DNA of 64,000 nt from Candidatus Methanohalarchaeum thermophilum (GCA_001914405.1 MSDW01000001.1:930001-994000), one strand, 5' to 3'. Positions 9,619-20,340 are shown, numbered from the stretch's first letter. The notes: a model not told the origin generated them from the letters alone. Numbers and translations are program-made.

Positions 9619-10662
9619 ATGAAAAAAGCAGCAATCTCTACGATTGTTTTGTTGGTTCTATTTTCAATAGCCATAGGAGGATGCTTACAGCCCGAAGAAG
9701 GAGAAACAAACACTAATCAGATCAAGATCACAGATTCAGCTGGAAGAAACCTCACTATTGAACAACCAGTCGAAAAGGTAGTTACATTAACGGGAGATTC
9801 AGCTGAAGTAACTAGAGCTCTTGCTGCTACAGATAAGATAGTAGGTAAATCAATGTTTATGACTGGAGAATACTGGTCAAATTTAAGTAATGTATCTGTA
9901 GTAGGTAGCTCAATGACAGGTGCTAACGTTGAAAAAATAGTAGAAATAAATCCGGATGTTGTAATAACTTATACTGCCTTCAATGAAGACTTGGAAGACG
10001 AATTAAAGCCCTTTAACATAACTGTTCTAAGATTAGATTTCTATAAATCTCAAACAATGAAAACCGAAATTGAAAAACTAGGAAAGGTCTTAGATAAGGA
10101 AGAACAGGCACAAGAGCTAATAAACTTCTACGATAAATACGAACAAAGAATAACAGAAAAAGTAGAAAATATACCCTCAGATGAAAGAGTTGATGTATAT
10201 GTTGAAGGACTACATAAATACGATACAGCTAGTTCTGATTCAGGTTGGCATCAACAGATTGTACTTGCTGGTGGTAACAACATAGCTGCGGATCTGGAAA
10301 AAGAGAGACCAGATGTTAGTTCTGAATGGGTTCTTGAACAAGATCCTGATGCAGTAGTCAAAGTTACTGGAGATGCACTAGGATACTCTATAGAGAACAA
10401 TACTCTAGCTAAGAACCTAAAAGAAGGAATGGAGAATAGATCTGGATGGAAGACTTTGAGTGCAACTAAGAATGATAGGATTTATCTGGTTTCTAATGAA
10501 CTAATCAGTGGTTTACGGTATCCGGTTGGCACTGCTTACGTAGCAAAGAACTTATATCCTGATAGGTTTCAAGACCTAGATCCCAACGAAATACATAAGA
10601 AATACCTTCAAGAATTCCAAGGAATAGAATATGAGGGCAGATGGTTTTATCCATCGAAATGA
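9619..10662 (+). CDS. ABC transporter substrate-binding lipoprotein (BtuF/FecB-like)
   Basis: A 347-residue periplasmic-binding-protein-fold lipoprotein that captures a corrinoid or ferric chelate outside the cell for the adjacent permease and ATPase. The N-terminus is Lys-rich and hydrophobic and ends in the lipobox IAIGGC, followed by a Glu/Asn-rich linker. The PF01497 core begins with ITDSAGRNLTIEQPVEKVV, and the C-terminal lobe contains SGWKTLSATKNDRIYLV. I place the start at ATG 9619 because AAGGAGG lies just upstream; a longer in-frame version from 9547 would bury the signal peptide. First gene of a three-gene operon. A methylotrophic methanogen needs much corrinoid, which favours cobamide uptake, but iron or another metal chelate cannot be excluded. 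Confidence 0.88.
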   Translation: MKKAAISTIVLLVLFSIAIGGCLQPEEGETNTNQIKITDSAGRNLTIEQPVEKVVTLTGDSAEVTRALAATDKIVGKSMFMTGEYWSNLSNVSVVGSSMTGANVEKIVEINPDVVITYTAFNEDLEDELKPFNITVLRLDFYKSQTMKTEIEKLGKVLDKEEQAQELINFYDKYEQRITEKVENIPSDERVDVYVEGLHKYDTASSDSGWHQQIVLAGGNNIAADLEKERPDVSSEWVLEQDPDAVVKVTGDALGYSIENNTLAKNLKEGMENRSGWKTLSATKNDRIYLVSNELISGLRYPVGTAYVAKNLYPDRFQDLDPNEIHKKYLQEFQGIEYEGRWFYPSK

Positions 10663-10681
10663 ACTTATCCATTGATTTAAA

Positions 10682-11761
10682 ATGGCCACGGAAGAAAGCT
10701 TACAAGAGATTTACACAAGATTTTCGTGGAAGAAAACCGTTTTTATTTTAGTTTCTCTCTTTCTCTTATTTCTTTTAGTTTTAATATCAGTGACACTGGG
10801 AACTGCTTCAATAGGGATTAAAGAAGCCTTTGCAGGTATTTTATCAAATCTATTTCCGTCTTCCTTTCAAGTGTCAGAAACCACGATTGCTATTATTTGG
10901 AAACTCAGACTTCCAAGGATATGTATGGCAATAGCTGCGGGAACGGGTCTCGCAGTGGCAGGAGTAACAATGCAAAATATCCTAAGAAATCCCTTGGCCT
11001 CTCCATATACATTGGGTATAGCTTCTGGAGCAGGTTTTGGAGCTGCTCTTGCGATAGTAACTGGAGCAGGTGTAGTTGGAGTTAACTCCATTTCATTGTC
11101 AGACAATTATCTAATCATAGTTAATTCTTTTTTCTTTGCAATGCTTCCAGCTTTAGCTGTTTTAGGTTTAACGAAATATAAGGAAGCTACACATGGAACT
11201 CTCGTGTTAGCAGGCGTTGCTATGATGTATCTATTTTCATCCGGCCTATCTCTATTACAATACTTTGGTGGGGAAGAAGAGGTTCATGCCATAGTACACT
11301 GGCTTTTTGGTAGTTTAGCTAAATCAAATTGGTTTAATACGGGAATAGTAACATTAATAACATTAATATCTATTATTCCACTTATGATATGGTCCTGGGA
11401 TTTTAATGCACTTTCAGCAGGAGACGAAGTAGCTGAAGGATTAGGAGTCAATGTAGAAAGAATAAGGATTGGAGGAATGATGATCTCATCACTAATAACC
11501 GCCAGCGCCGTCTGTTTCTTAGGCACTATAGGCTTCATTGGATTAGTGGCTCCCCACATAACAAGAATAGTGATCGGAACCGACCACAGGTTTCTTATAC
11601 CATCGTCAGCACTAGTAGGTTCAATAATATTATTGGCATCTGATTCAGTAGCCAGAACAATACTCTCACCGCTGGTATTACCAGTAGGTATAATTACCTC
11701 TCTATTAGGTGTGCCACTATTTCTATATTTAATAGTTAGCAGGAGGAGAAACTATTGGTAA
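10682..11761 (+). CDS. ABC transporter permease, FecCD/BtuC family
   Basis: A 359-residue inner-membrane permease with about ten hydrophobic segments. Landmarks include FecCD-typical [15 protein letters not shown], the following [24 protein letters not shown] (split here: [13 protein letters not shown], then [14 protein letters not shown]), and near the C-terminus [15 protein letters not shown], the coupling-helix region that contacts the ATPase. It starts 20 bp after the binding-protein gene and overlaps the ATPase start by 7 bp, consistent with one co-translated importer. Substrate as for the binding protein. Confidence 0.92.
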   Translation: MATEESLQEIYTRFSWKKTVFILVSLFLLFLLVLISVTLGTASIGIKEAFAGILSNLFPSSFQVSETTIAIIWKLRLPRICMAIAAGTGLAVAGVTMQNILRNPLASPYTLGIASGAGFGAALAIVTGAGVVGVNSISLSDNYLIIVNSFFFAMLPALAVLGLTKYKEATHGTLVLAGVAMMYLFSSGLSLLQYFGGEEEVHAIVHWLFGSLAKSNWFNTGIVTLITLISIIPLMIWSWDFNALSAGDEVAEGLGVNVERIRIGGMMISSLITASAVCFLGTIGFIGLVAPHITRIVIGTDHRFLIPSSALVGSIILLASDSVARTILSPLVLPVGIITSLLGVPLFLYLIVSRRRNYW

Positions 11762-12549
11762 AACTAGAAATAAAGAATCTAAAATTTAGTTATAATAGTA
11801 AACCTACGTTAGATGATTGTGAACTGAAATTAAAAGAAAACGAAGTGTTAGCTATTATTGGGCCAAACGCATCAGGGAAAACAACTTTGCTTAAATGCGT
11901 AAACAGGATTTTAGAACCAGATCAAGGCTCGATTTACATAAGAGAAAAGAATATTCAAAACCTAGGAAAAGAAGAAATAGCCCAAGAAATTGGTCATGTA
12001 CCACAAGAGGAAGGAGGAAGTTTCCCATCAACTGTTTTTAATACCGTATTAATGGGAAGAAAACCATATATAAATTGGAAGCCATCAAACAAAGATATAG
12101 AGATAGTATCAAATATACTAGAAAAACTTGACCTAAAAAATTTAGCGATGCGAGATATAAATGAATTAAGCGGAGGCCAAAAACAAAAAGTAGTAATGGC
12201 AAGAGCCCTAGCACAAGAACCTGAAATACTACTATTAGACGAACCAACAAGTAATTTAGATCTAAAACACCAGATTGAAGTCATGGAAATCGTTGAAGAA
12301 CAAACCAAAAACGGAGTATCAACTATCTTGGCAATACATGACTTAAACTTAGCTTCAAAATACAGCGACAAAATAATAATGCTAAAGAACGGAAAAATTC
12401 ACGCAGCAGGAGAAAAAGAAATCCTAACACCAGAAAACATAGAACCAGTATATGAAATCAAGGTAGATATAATAGAGAAAAACAACCACAAAGTAGTTTT
12501 ACCTAAAACGAAAACCAAAGAACAAAAAGAAACATGCACAAAAATCTAA
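11755..12549 (+). CDS. ABC transporter ATPase, BtuD/FecE family
   Basis: A 264-residue ATPase that energises the importer encoded just upstream. Walker A is GPNASGKTT (about residues 37-45), the Q-loop region is HVPQEEGG, the signature is LSGGQ, Walker B is ILLLDEPTS with a following D-loop, and the switch His is in AIHDLNLAS. It starts at TTG 11755, with AGGAGGAG seven bases upstream, inside the end of the permease gene. The short C-terminal tail is Lys/Thr-rich. Complete and typical in length. Confidence 0.92.
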   Translation: MVKLEIKNLKFSYNSKPTLDDCELKLKENEVLAIIGPNASGKTTLLKCVNRILEPDQGSIYIREKNIQNLGKEEIAQEIGHVPQEEGGSFPSTVFNTVLMGRKPYINWKPSNKDIEIVSNILEKLDLKNLAMRDINELSGGQKQKVVMARALAQEPEILLLDEPTSNLDLKHQIEVMEIVEEQTKNGVSTILAIHDLNLASKYSDKIIMLKNGKIHAAGEKEILTPENIEPVYEIKVDIIEKNNHKVVLPKTKTKEQKETCTKI

Positions 12550-12780
12550 GAAAATACAACTAAACACTATAACTCAGGCATAATACTAGGAAGTTAAAAA
12601 AACTATCTTGAAATACATATTATAACTAAACTAAATAATTGAAATCAGAACTCTTATGAAGGGAAATAAAACAGAGGTATTAAATTATAATTAAATTATA
12701 AGTTCATAAAGAAATAAAAAACACTTTAGGTTTAAATAACCAGAAATTAATTTGATGAACCTTAGGCAGTTTTTTATAGG

Positions 12781-13365
12781 TTAATTTCTTTTTTTAAACT
12801 TTAAATGAAATATTTTATCCTTTTTATGTTTTTCAACTAAACTAAATCCTTTTTTCTTAGCCAAAGTTAAATAATAATTAGCATTCTGAGAGTGATCTCT
12901 CCATCTAACGCCATACCCTGTTCTTATAGTCTGTTTAGGAAGACTTATTTTTAGAGGAATTAAGAAAACTTCTTCTTCCTTTTCTTCTTTGAACTCTGGA
13001 ATCTCAACATCCCATACTTCAAAAACACCATTATCCTTCAAAACCCTGGAAACTTCATCAAAAACATCTCTTCTATCACAACTCTTTATGTACATAAGAG
13101 TAAAAAAAGAGGTAACCTTCGAAAAAGACTTTTCTAAGAAATTTAGATCCCTAGCATCCATTAAAATCCTTAACAAACCTGAATTGTCACTTGAAGCTTC
13201 AATCAACTCATTTTTATCAGTATCAATAGAAATAACATCTTTTCCATAAAGCTTACCTATAACCCCTTCTCCTCCACCACCTATATCTAATATATGTCCA
13301 TCGAAACTAGTTTTATCCAATTTAATTTCTTGATTAGGCGCTTGATAAATTTTTTCCTCTTTCAT
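12781..13365 (-). CDS. Class I SAM-dependent methyltransferase
   Basis: A 194-residue Rossmann-fold protein. Motif I is HILDIGGGGEGVIG, the acidic residue ending strand 2 is in VISIDTDK, the motif III-like DARDLNF follows, and the post-motif region is FFTLMYIKSCDRRDVFDEVSRVLKDNG, as in methyltransferase-11 proteins. Substrate is unknown. A truncated, frameshifted paralogue lies at 18881-19276, so this is a small local family. Single gene, convergent with the ABC operon. Confidence 0.8.
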   Translation of the reverse strand: MKEEKIYQAPNQEIKLDKTSFDGHILDIGGGGEGVIGKLYGKDVISIDTDKNELIEASSDNSGLLRILMDARDLNFLEKSFSKVTSFFTLMYIKSCDRRDVFDEVSRVLKDNGVFEVWDVEIPEFKEEKEEEVFLIPLKISLPKQTIRTGYGVRWRDHSQNANYYLTLAKKKGFSLVEKHKKDKIFHLKFKKRN

Positions 13366-13790
13366 TATATTATTACCTTATTAAATAAATAAAATATACT
13401 TTTCATATAAATACTTTTAATTAAGAAGAAAAATAAAAAATACACCTAATTTCAATTCTGCATTCAAATAAACAATTTACCTACAGGCCAAAACTCTTAA
13501 GGATAAAAATACCTAAATTAAAACCCTAATAACGCCTGAAAATCCTTAAACAAATCTAAGCTCTCGAACTATGCAATTATAGTATACTAATATTAATTAA
13601 CTTAAACGTATAGGAAAACTAGAGAGACAAAAACACCTCTATAATTCGTCAAGATGATTAACTCCCACAATTTCAAATAATCACCACACTATTATAAAAA
13701 GCAATTATCACATTATTATAAATACCCTAATATCTTTTTAAAAAATTTTAAATTGGATAAAATTCAAATTAATTTTTTATATTTTTTTAT
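13366..13790. other. AT-rich intergenic region, no gene seen
   Basis: About 425 bp with very high A+T and no reading frame. It includes the promoter of the methyltransferase on the minus side and ends at the TTTATC that precedes the second TnpB element. Confidence 0.5.
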
Positions 13791-15264
13791 CCATGTGTTT
13801 GACTGAGATGACATTTTCCTAAGTTTTTGATTTGGGTAGTGTGATGAATCAGTCTTAGAAAAAACCTTTAGATATTATAATAAATGTTGGATGTGGTAAG
13901 GTATAGTTGGATGAAAAAGTTACTAAGACAGAACTTTTGAGAGTTAGATAGGCAAGAGTACGAGATATTGAAAAAAGATGAGTCATAAATCTGAAGGCCT
14001 CTGCAATGAAACTTTCTACGAGAAGGAGACAATATTTCTTTGATAACGGTGGATACTTGGACTATTACAATGCCTACAAACGCTTAAAAGGTGAAAGTGA
14101 GAACTACGGGGGCTTGTCTTCATAAATGGCTTAACAAACAATGAAGCATGTGGATAAAGCTTTTAAATTTTTTTTTAAGTTAATAGAGAAGAAAGGAGAA
14201 GAGAGAATAGATATGATGGTGAAGCTAGTTCACCTAGTTACTTGGATAAAGATGGGTATCTTTCATTAATATTTCCAAACCAGAGCTTCTAAGTCAAGTA
14301 AGACTACATTCGAGTTGGTGTTCCGAAAAGTTTCGGAGAAAAATGTGGGTATGATAAAAAGGAAATTCAAATTGAGTTTTTTTATGAAAAGCTTAAACAG
14401 AGCCGCATAGACATTGAGCAGTTACATATTATTCCGAGAGTAAAAGCACAGTATTTTTTGAGTATAGGGTTGTTTATGAGGAGGAGAAGGAACCAGTTGA
14501 GACAAAGGAGGGTGCTTGGTTAGGTATTGATTTGGGATTAGATAGCTTATATAGCCTGTGTTGGCTATCTTGGGCGCTTATTTATTTTATATGGGGGATT
14601 ATTTAAATTGTATAACAGTTGGTGGAACAAAGAGGTAGCTAAGTTAGGTTACAGTCAATAAAAGATAGGCAAGGATTTGATGGAAATACAGAGAGAATAA
14701 ATAAACTATTTAGAGATCGAGATAACTTTTTGCACGATTACTTAAGTAAATCAACTAAGGCAATTGTTGAGTACTGTGAGGAGAATAGAATCGGGAAAGT
14801 GTTTTGTGGTAATGGGAAGGGGTTGGAAACAGGATATAAGCTTGGGGGATAAGAATAACTAGAATTTTGTTGAGATACCTTTTGATAGGTTTAAGCAAAA
14901 ACTCAAACACAAACCAAAGTATTATAGCATTGAATTCATGTTAGTTAATGAAGCATACACAAGCAAATGCAAGGCATTAGCTAACACAGAAGTAAAGAAG
15001 AAACCAAGCTATAGAGGAAAAAGAATTGAAAGAGGACTATACAAAACAAATAATGGAACATATATTAATGCTGACTTAAATGGTGCTTTGAACATGGCTA
15101 AGAAAAGTATGTCCAAAACCAATTTAAAGCTAGGAATAGGAAGTAGTGGCGGTGTGGACACACCAAGAGAATAAAGAAACCCCTTGGGTTAAAATATGGC
15201 GAAAGCATAATTCAAACTTCTCCTGAACCCCCTCCTAATCTTTAATTAGGCAGGATTAGTTCAG
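13791..15264 (+). mobile_element. IS605-group element with decayed TnpB (element 2)
   Basis: The left end follows TTTAT (13786-13790), with GACTGAGATGACATTTTCC and a hairpin ending GATGAATCAG. The right end near 15225-15264 is CCCTCCTAATCTTTAATTAGG then GGATTAGTTCAG. It has the same architecture as element 1 and is more eroded. No TnpA. Confidence 0.7.
13911..15174 (+). pseudogene. tnpB: TnpB nuclease, heavily decayed
   Basis: This is a paralogue of the element 1 TnpB, aligning along its whole length at DNA level. It starts at ATG AAA AAG TTA CTA, with stops and frameshifts throughout. Only the last part is open: residues after 14938 include NEAYTSKCKAL and INADLNGALNMAKK (RuvC-III region), ending GGVDTPRE. 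Not expected to be functional. Confidence 0.8.
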
Positions 15265-15389
15265 TCTTGATGTATAACTTGTTTTACAAAACCATAAGAA
15301 ATGAAATGAAAAGAGTATACAGTAGTTTTATGTGAGAACCAAGAAAAGATCCTATAGAATACTAAAATAACTAAAGATAACTGACATAT

Positions 15390-16178
15390 ATGAAGATTGG
15401 AGTGAGTGAAATTATGGATACTGTTTATGGTCCAGTTGCTTCATGGCGGCTAGGAAGATCAATTGGGGTTGATCCTATATGTAGAGACAAAAAGATCTGT
15501 TCATTTGACTGTGTTTACTGTCAATTGGGATCTAGCAAAACAGTTTATGAGAGAAGTACTTTTGTAAGTTTGGATGAAATTAAAAAGGATTTGAGTGAGA
15601 TAGATGATGTAGAAGCAGATGTTATTACCTTTTCTGGAACTGGAGAACCTACTATAGCCAAAAATATAGGAGAGATAATTGATTTTGTTAATGTTAATTC
15701 AGATCTACCTACAGCAATTTTAACTAATTCTTCTTATCTATCAAATGAAGAAGTTATTGATTCTCTTTTAAAGGTTGATAATGTTGTAGCAAAATTGGAT
15801 GCCCCAAATAAAGAAATTTTTCAAAAAGTCAATAGGCCACATGATAAAATAGATTTTGAAGACTACTTAAGAGGTATTAAGGACTTTAGTAGGATATATA
15901 ACGGTAAGTTCTCTCTTCAAATAATGTTCGTTGAGGCCAATAAGTTTAGTGCTCAAAGATTGGTAGAAATCGCTAAGGAGATAGATCCAGATGAAATTCA
16001 ACTAAATACGCCCTTAAGACCTAAGAAAGCAAATCCCATAGGTGAAAAAGAATTCCAAGAAATAAAAGATCACTTCAAGGAACTAAAAAATGTAAGAAAT
16101 GTATATGATTCCAAGAAACCAGAAGTTAAACCAATAGATGCGAAAGAAGTGAATAAAAGAAAAAGGTCGGATACATGA
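15390..16178 (+). CDS. Radical SAM protein, COG0731-like
   Basis: A 262-residue radical SAM enzyme. The 4Fe-4S/SAM motif is CSFDCVYCQLG (CX3CX2C, about residues 37-44), preceded by VYGPVASWRLGRSIGVDP, a signature of the archaeal COG0731 branch related to tRNA wybutosine enzymes. The SAM-binding FSGTGEPT segment is at about 79-86. The reaction is unknown. It overlaps the next methyltransferase gene by four bases (ATGA), so the two are translationally coupled and perhaps act on the same substrate. Confidence 0.85.
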   Translation: MKIGVSEIMDTVYGPVASWRLGRSIGVDPICRDKKICSFDCVYCQLGSSKTVYERSTFVSLDEIKKDLSEIDDVEADVITFSGTGEPTIAKNIGEIIDFVNVNSDLPTAILTNSSYLSNEEVIDSLLKVDNVVAKLDAPNKEIFQKVNRPHDKIDFEDYLRGIKDFSRIYNGKFSLQIMFVEANKFSAQRLVEIAKEIDPDEIQLNTPLRPKKANPIGEKEFQEIKDHFKELKNVRNVYDSKKPEVKPIDAKEVNKRKRSDT

Positions 16179-16768
16179 AAGAATACCTAAAATCCTGTAA
16201 CTCTAATTTCTGGAAAAAAGTATTTGAAAAAGAAACCGAATACCTAGATAAGGAACTAAAACACGAAAACGAGATCCTCAGCATCGGCTGTGGACCTGCT
16301 ATCATAGAAAAAGGATTAAAAGAAAAAGACTACAAAATAACTGCACTAGATTCCTCAAAAATAGCAACTAGAAACTCACCAAAAGATCTAAATACATCAA
16401 TAGGGTCCGCTGACAACATAGGTTTTATTGATAATAGCTTTGACACCGTAATCTATATAGTCTCCCTCCAATTTATCGAAAACCTCAAAAAAACAATACA
16501 AGAAACAGCAAGAATACTAAGAAGCGATGGAAACCTAATTATAATGCTATTAAACCCAAAATCAAAATTTTTCAAGGAAAAAAGAAAACAAGAAGATTCA
16601 TATGTAAATAAAATAAGACACGAAAAAACATCCAAAATAGAAGAAAAAGTCAAAAAAAATTTCTACATCAAAAAAAGAGAGTACTATCTAGGAATAAAAA
16701 ACAAAAAAATAATCGAAACTAAAAACCCAAATCTAGCCGCATTATACATAATCCACGCCACCAAATGA
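16175..16768 (+). CDS. Class I SAM-dependent methyltransferase
   Basis: A 197-residue methyltransferase-11-type protein: motif I is ILSIGCGPAIIEKGL, motif II acid is in ITALDSSK, and DNSFDTVIYIVSLQFIENL is the motif IV region, followed by EIARILRSDG-like ETARILRSDGNLIIML. The C-terminal third is very Lys-rich. Substrate unknown. Coupled by a 4-bp overlap to the radical SAM gene upstream. Confidence 0.82.
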   Translation: MKEYLKSCNSNFWKKVFEKETEYLDKELKHENEILSIGCGPAIIEKGLKEKDYKITALDSSKIATRNSPKDLNTSIGSADNIGFIDNSFDTVIYIVSLQFIENLKKTIQETARILRSDGNLIIMLLNPKSKFFKEKRKQEDSYVNKIRHEKTSKIEEKVKKNFYIKKREYYLGIKNKKIIETKNPNLAALYIIHATK

Positions 16769-16967
16769 AGAATCCACAAAAAACTAAGATTAACCACTTG
16801 ATGACTAAACTAGGACTCATCAAACTGAAAAAATAATAAATCAACACCGAAAAATGGCTAACCCGGATTTTGATTTGGGCTATAATTCTTCTCGGATTAG
16901 GATTAATATTCTTTGGTTTGATTGAAGAAAGAAAGTTATCAAAATGAATTTTAACTTTAATTTGTTA

Positions 16968-17618
16968 TTACTTGGAAATTTTTGAAGGATTTGCTTGACC
17001 CATGAGATAGCCGCCGAAACCTGTGGCCCATAGGAGTATTGGGTAAACAACCCATCGCTCGATTCCGCCGAGTCCTAGAAAAGATAGTGGATTCGCTTCA
17101 CCAAGAAATACCACACTCAAAAGAACTAAAAGCGATATACCACCGAATAACATGCTTAGGTACTTGAATGGCCCTTCTACTACCCTAGAGGATACAACAG
17201 CAGCAACACCCCCTCCAAAAAATGTGATTAACGCAAAGATTTGGTGCCATGGAACAACGTTCCCTGGAAACACACCCACTCCAAAGATACCTAAACCAAA
17301 TAAGCCAAGTGATATAGGTAGATCTCTGCGCTCGTATTCTCGGTATAATAAGTAGGTAGCAATGAGTACAAGGGCACCGGAGACGAGCATGGTTGTGTTA
17401 AATATTGTTGCTGAGGGCTGTTGTATGACGCTATTTGGAGGACGAGACGCACCAAGATCACTAATTTCTTGCAAGGTTGAGTAACTTGGATAAAGAACCT
17501 CAGCTGTAATAATTCCAAGAAGTGCAATTCCTCCCACACCAAATAGTATAATACCTGCTTTGGATTTTAGATCAGAAGAAAAAATTTTTTCAGAAATTAT
17601 ATACTTTTCCTCCGTCAT
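16968..17618 (-). CDS. DUF998 family membrane protein
   Basis: A 216-residue protein with six to seven hydrophobic helices. It has typical DUF998 features: an N-terminal helix followed by YPSYSTLQEISDLGA, and a later helix pair with FPGNVVPWHQIFAL. Function unknown. Monocistronic on the minus strand, in a stretch of small membrane-protein genes. Confidence 0.78.
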   Translation of the reverse strand: MTEEKYIISEKIFSSDLKSKAGIILFGVGGIALLGIITAEVLYPSYSTLQEISDLGASRPPNSVIQQPSATIFNTTMLVSGALVLIATYLLYREYERRDLPISLGLFGLGIFGVGVFPGNVVPWHQIFALITFFGGGVAAVVSSRVVEGPFKYLSMLFGGISLLVLLSVVFLGEANPLSFLGLGGIERWVVYPILLWATGFGGYLMGQANPSKISK

Positions 17619-17754
17619 TTATTAAAAAAATTGTTTTATTTAAATTTTATCAAGAAATATGTTATTTTATTACTTTGATCTCTTTTTATTATGAATTTAG
17701 TTTCTTTTTCCTTTTTTTGGTTTTTTCTTTTTTGTTTTCTAGTTTCAGAGAATC

Positions 17755-18000
17755 AACCCCATTAGAATTGAAATTATTATTGCAATCACAAAGCTGGGGT
17801 GTTTCTTAATAGAGCCAATTTTTTCCTAGTATTCTAATCTCCATAGGGAGATAAACGGTTCCAAGCATTGTTAGAGTTGTGATGAATGCAGCTGCTGCTA
17901 TTATAGAAGCACCGATTTCTAACAATGATGCTAATAATGGGAAAGCTATTAAGAGGAAATCTTGAATTAGAGTAATGATTTTATTCCTAGCATAAGCCAA
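17755..18000 (-). pseudogene. Small membrane protein with C-terminal frameshift
   Basis: The open frame from 18000 gives 64 residues with two hydrophobic helices (LIQDFLLIAFPLLASLLEIG and a following AAAAFITTLTMLG region) and stops at 17806. Shifting by one base near 17820 continues a coherent protein, IKKHPSFVIAIIISILMG, which is a third helix, to a stop near 17755. This looks like a recent frameshift or a sequencing error in an 80-residue, three-helix protein. Family not recognised. Confidence 0.5.
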
Positions 18001-18128
18001 TATCTTCTTGGTTTCTTGTTTTGTTTTTTTCTAAAATTTAAAATTTATATGACCAATGAGGAATTGGGCCCTAAAATATTTATTTGATTAGGGGAGATAA
18101 CTTTATGTTAATAGAGTAATATAGAGTA

Positions 18129-18616
18129 ATGAAGAGAAAACATAAAATACTTCTATATTCCTTGTAACTCTTTTATTAATAACATTATACATCACCTTTA
18201 CAAATTACATGGAATTACCAGATACCATTCCCACACACTTTGATGTCCAAGGAAACCCAGACGCTTGGACATCTAAGACAAACTTATTGATTTTGCTAGG
18301 AACTGAAGTATTTATAACGATCTTAGCTTTCATCATATACAAATACCCAAATTATGTTAATATCCCTTCTACAATGGCATTAGCAGCACTACCAGAAAAA
18401 ACTAAACAAAGAGTATATGAGATAATAAGAGACCTTGAACTAATAACACTGACTTTAGTTAATGCCCTTTTTTTATTTATTATTTACCAAATTATAGAAA
18501 TAGCTAAAGAGAATATACGGGAAATGAACACAATGATAATCTGGATTATACTATTAACATTAATTCCAATAATCATATACTATGTAATAAAAATGAGAAA
18601 ACTAATGAGTTCTTAG
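18129..18616 (+). pseudogene. DUF1648 membrane protein, frameshifted near its N-terminus
   Basis: The DUF1648 signature LPDTIPTHFDVQGNPDAW is intact, followed by three hydrophobic helices to 18616. Starting at ATG 18209 would drop the first helix. From ATG 18129 the sequence MKRKHKILLYS runs into a stop, while the next frame supplies LVTLLLITLYITFTNY joined directly to the DUF1648 motif. One missing base near 18175 explains this. The 135-residue downstream version could still be translated. Confidence 0.65.
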
Positions 18617-18880
18617 CTTATTTTAAAACTTTTACCATGATTTTATCGATTATATGTTATTTTATGTAGTTTAAGTACCTTAAGTGATTTATTAAAAATT
18701 TAAACCCGTTGTTAGATGCGTATTGGTACACTTAATAAAATGTTCATAATTCTTTTATTTAAAAAGAATTGAAAAGATATATGTACTTTAGGGAACAGAA
18801 AAAAAGAATATTTTTTTCTATTTTTTTGTTTTCTTCGTCAATAAAATAAATACCTTTTATCAACTTATAGATAGGAAGAG

Positions 18881-19276
18881 ATGAATATAAACGAAGAGAG
18901 ATTATATAAGGTTCCCAAGCAGGGCAGGAAATAAAACTTAGTGAAATTGATTCGGATGATTATTTTTTGGATATAGGTGGTGGAGGTGAGGGAGTTATAA
19001 GTAAGCTTCAAGATAATAAAGTAATTTCTATTGGTAAAGTAGAAAAAGAACTTATAGAAGCGCAAAAATCTACATTAAATTCATTAAATATCTTAATGGA
19101 TGCTACAAACCTTAATTTCCTCGAAGAATCATTTGAAGTGGTTACTTCTTTCTTCACTTTAATGTGTATACCTACTGAAGATAGAGAAGAAGTTTTGTCG
19201 AAAATGTGGATTAGTTAAGAAGGAACAGGGTTTTGATTTAAGTAAAGGTGATAAGAGATACTTTGACTCTGAATAA
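18881..19276 (+). pseudogene. Truncated paralogue of the 12781 methyltransferase
   Basis: Read through one frameshift, this encodes MNINEERLYKVPKQG, then LDIGGGGEGVISKL, ILMDATNLNFLEESFE and SFFTLMCIPTEDREEVLSK. These align with the methyltransferase at 12781-13365. After 19218 only the last residues of the parent are recognisable (KKEQGFDLSKGDKRY), so about 70 codons are deleted. Not functional. Confidence 0.7.
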
Positions 19277-19329
19277 AAAGACGAAAAAAAAAAACAAAAC
19301 AAAGCATTTGAAGGTGTTTTGATGCATAA

Positions 19330-19978
19330 AAAAATTTAATAGTAGCAGAATTGGTTACGTCAACTCCTATAACGAGAGTGCAGACCTACATAGGCAAATA
19401 CGACTAAACAAGCAAACTAAAGCAAACAACACTAAGGAACGTAACACCAAATTCGGAATAACAGAGATTAAAAAAGTCTGCAGTAACTTAAAAACTCCTA
19501 ATTACGTCAAAAAAAGAAGCAGCTAAGAGGTTTAAAGGTTTTTATGAAAAAGAACTTAGATGATTTAATTTAACGTTAGTGATTTTTTTAATAGTTTATT
19601 TTGTTTGTAAAAAACATAATGTCCTTAAGATGCCGGAGTATTGTGTTAAATTTACTAAATATGGCAAAACTAAATTGATGAGAACTTTTAGAGAATATTG
19701 TAATTATATTAATGAAATATCACAACAAATTGATGAAAATAAGTATATAACAAGATTTTTTAGTGAATTAAGTTTAACTAGAGAAGTTGAAGGAAGAGCA
19801 AGAGAGGTTTTGATGGAATATTTGAAGGCAACAGCAAAACCCTTGCTCTTATGTAACCTTTGCTATTTATAAAGCAAGTATTGAGAGGGGACAAAAGAGG
19901 ACGCAAAAACAAGTTGCTGAAACAACAGGAATAACTGACGCTACTATTTGGAACATCAAGAACGAAGTAGAGGATTAA
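19330..19978 (+). pseudogene. TFB-like transcription factor core, decayed
   Basis: Remnants of both cyclin repeats of archaeal TFB are visible in shifting frames. First repeat: RLNKQTKANNTKERNTKFG then EIKKVCSNLKTPNYVKKEAA. Linker: VCKKHNVLKMPEY. Second repeat: SLTREVEGRAREVLMEYL, then, after a frameshift near 19845, FAIYKASIERGQKRTQKQV and AETTGITDATIWN, the helix-turn-helix that contacts BRE DNA. The N-terminal zinc ribbon is not found. Probably a dead extra TFB. Confidence 0.6.
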
Positions 19979-20340
19979 AAAATAAATTAAGGTTAAGTTT
20001 TAGGAAAGAGCTTTTTGAGGTGATTAGAAGTTTAACTTTTCCTTTCATAGAACTTTATAGTGGTTTTATAAGAAACTACATCGCTTTAGCCTTTTAGGAG
20101 GATATTAGTTCACAGACCACTAATTTAACTTAAAAATTTCTTTCAAGAGAGGATTTAAGCATTATCTAGGTGATTAGGGTAATTTATAGTTTTTTAACTC
20201 TATTTAAGTTTATTATAAAGCTAATTAAGAGATTGATTTGTTTTAATGATAGGTAAAGACTTTTTTAGAGCCTATTATTCAACTAAAGGTATTTTTATAT
20301 GGGCTAAGAGGGAAGTTATTTATACGACAATATATAAAGG
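19979..20340. other. Intergenic region, no gene seen
   Basis: About 360 bp of AT-rich DNA between the TFB relic and the J-domain gene. A TATA-like stretch near 20325 (ACGACAATATATAAAGG) probably serves the downstream gene. Nothing else was recognised. Confidence 0.4.

Noticed and set aside
16853-16947. About 33-residue single-helix frame (WLTRILIWAIILLGLGLIFF)
   Set aside because: No start codon within the open stretch; possibly a relic, not enough to call a gene.
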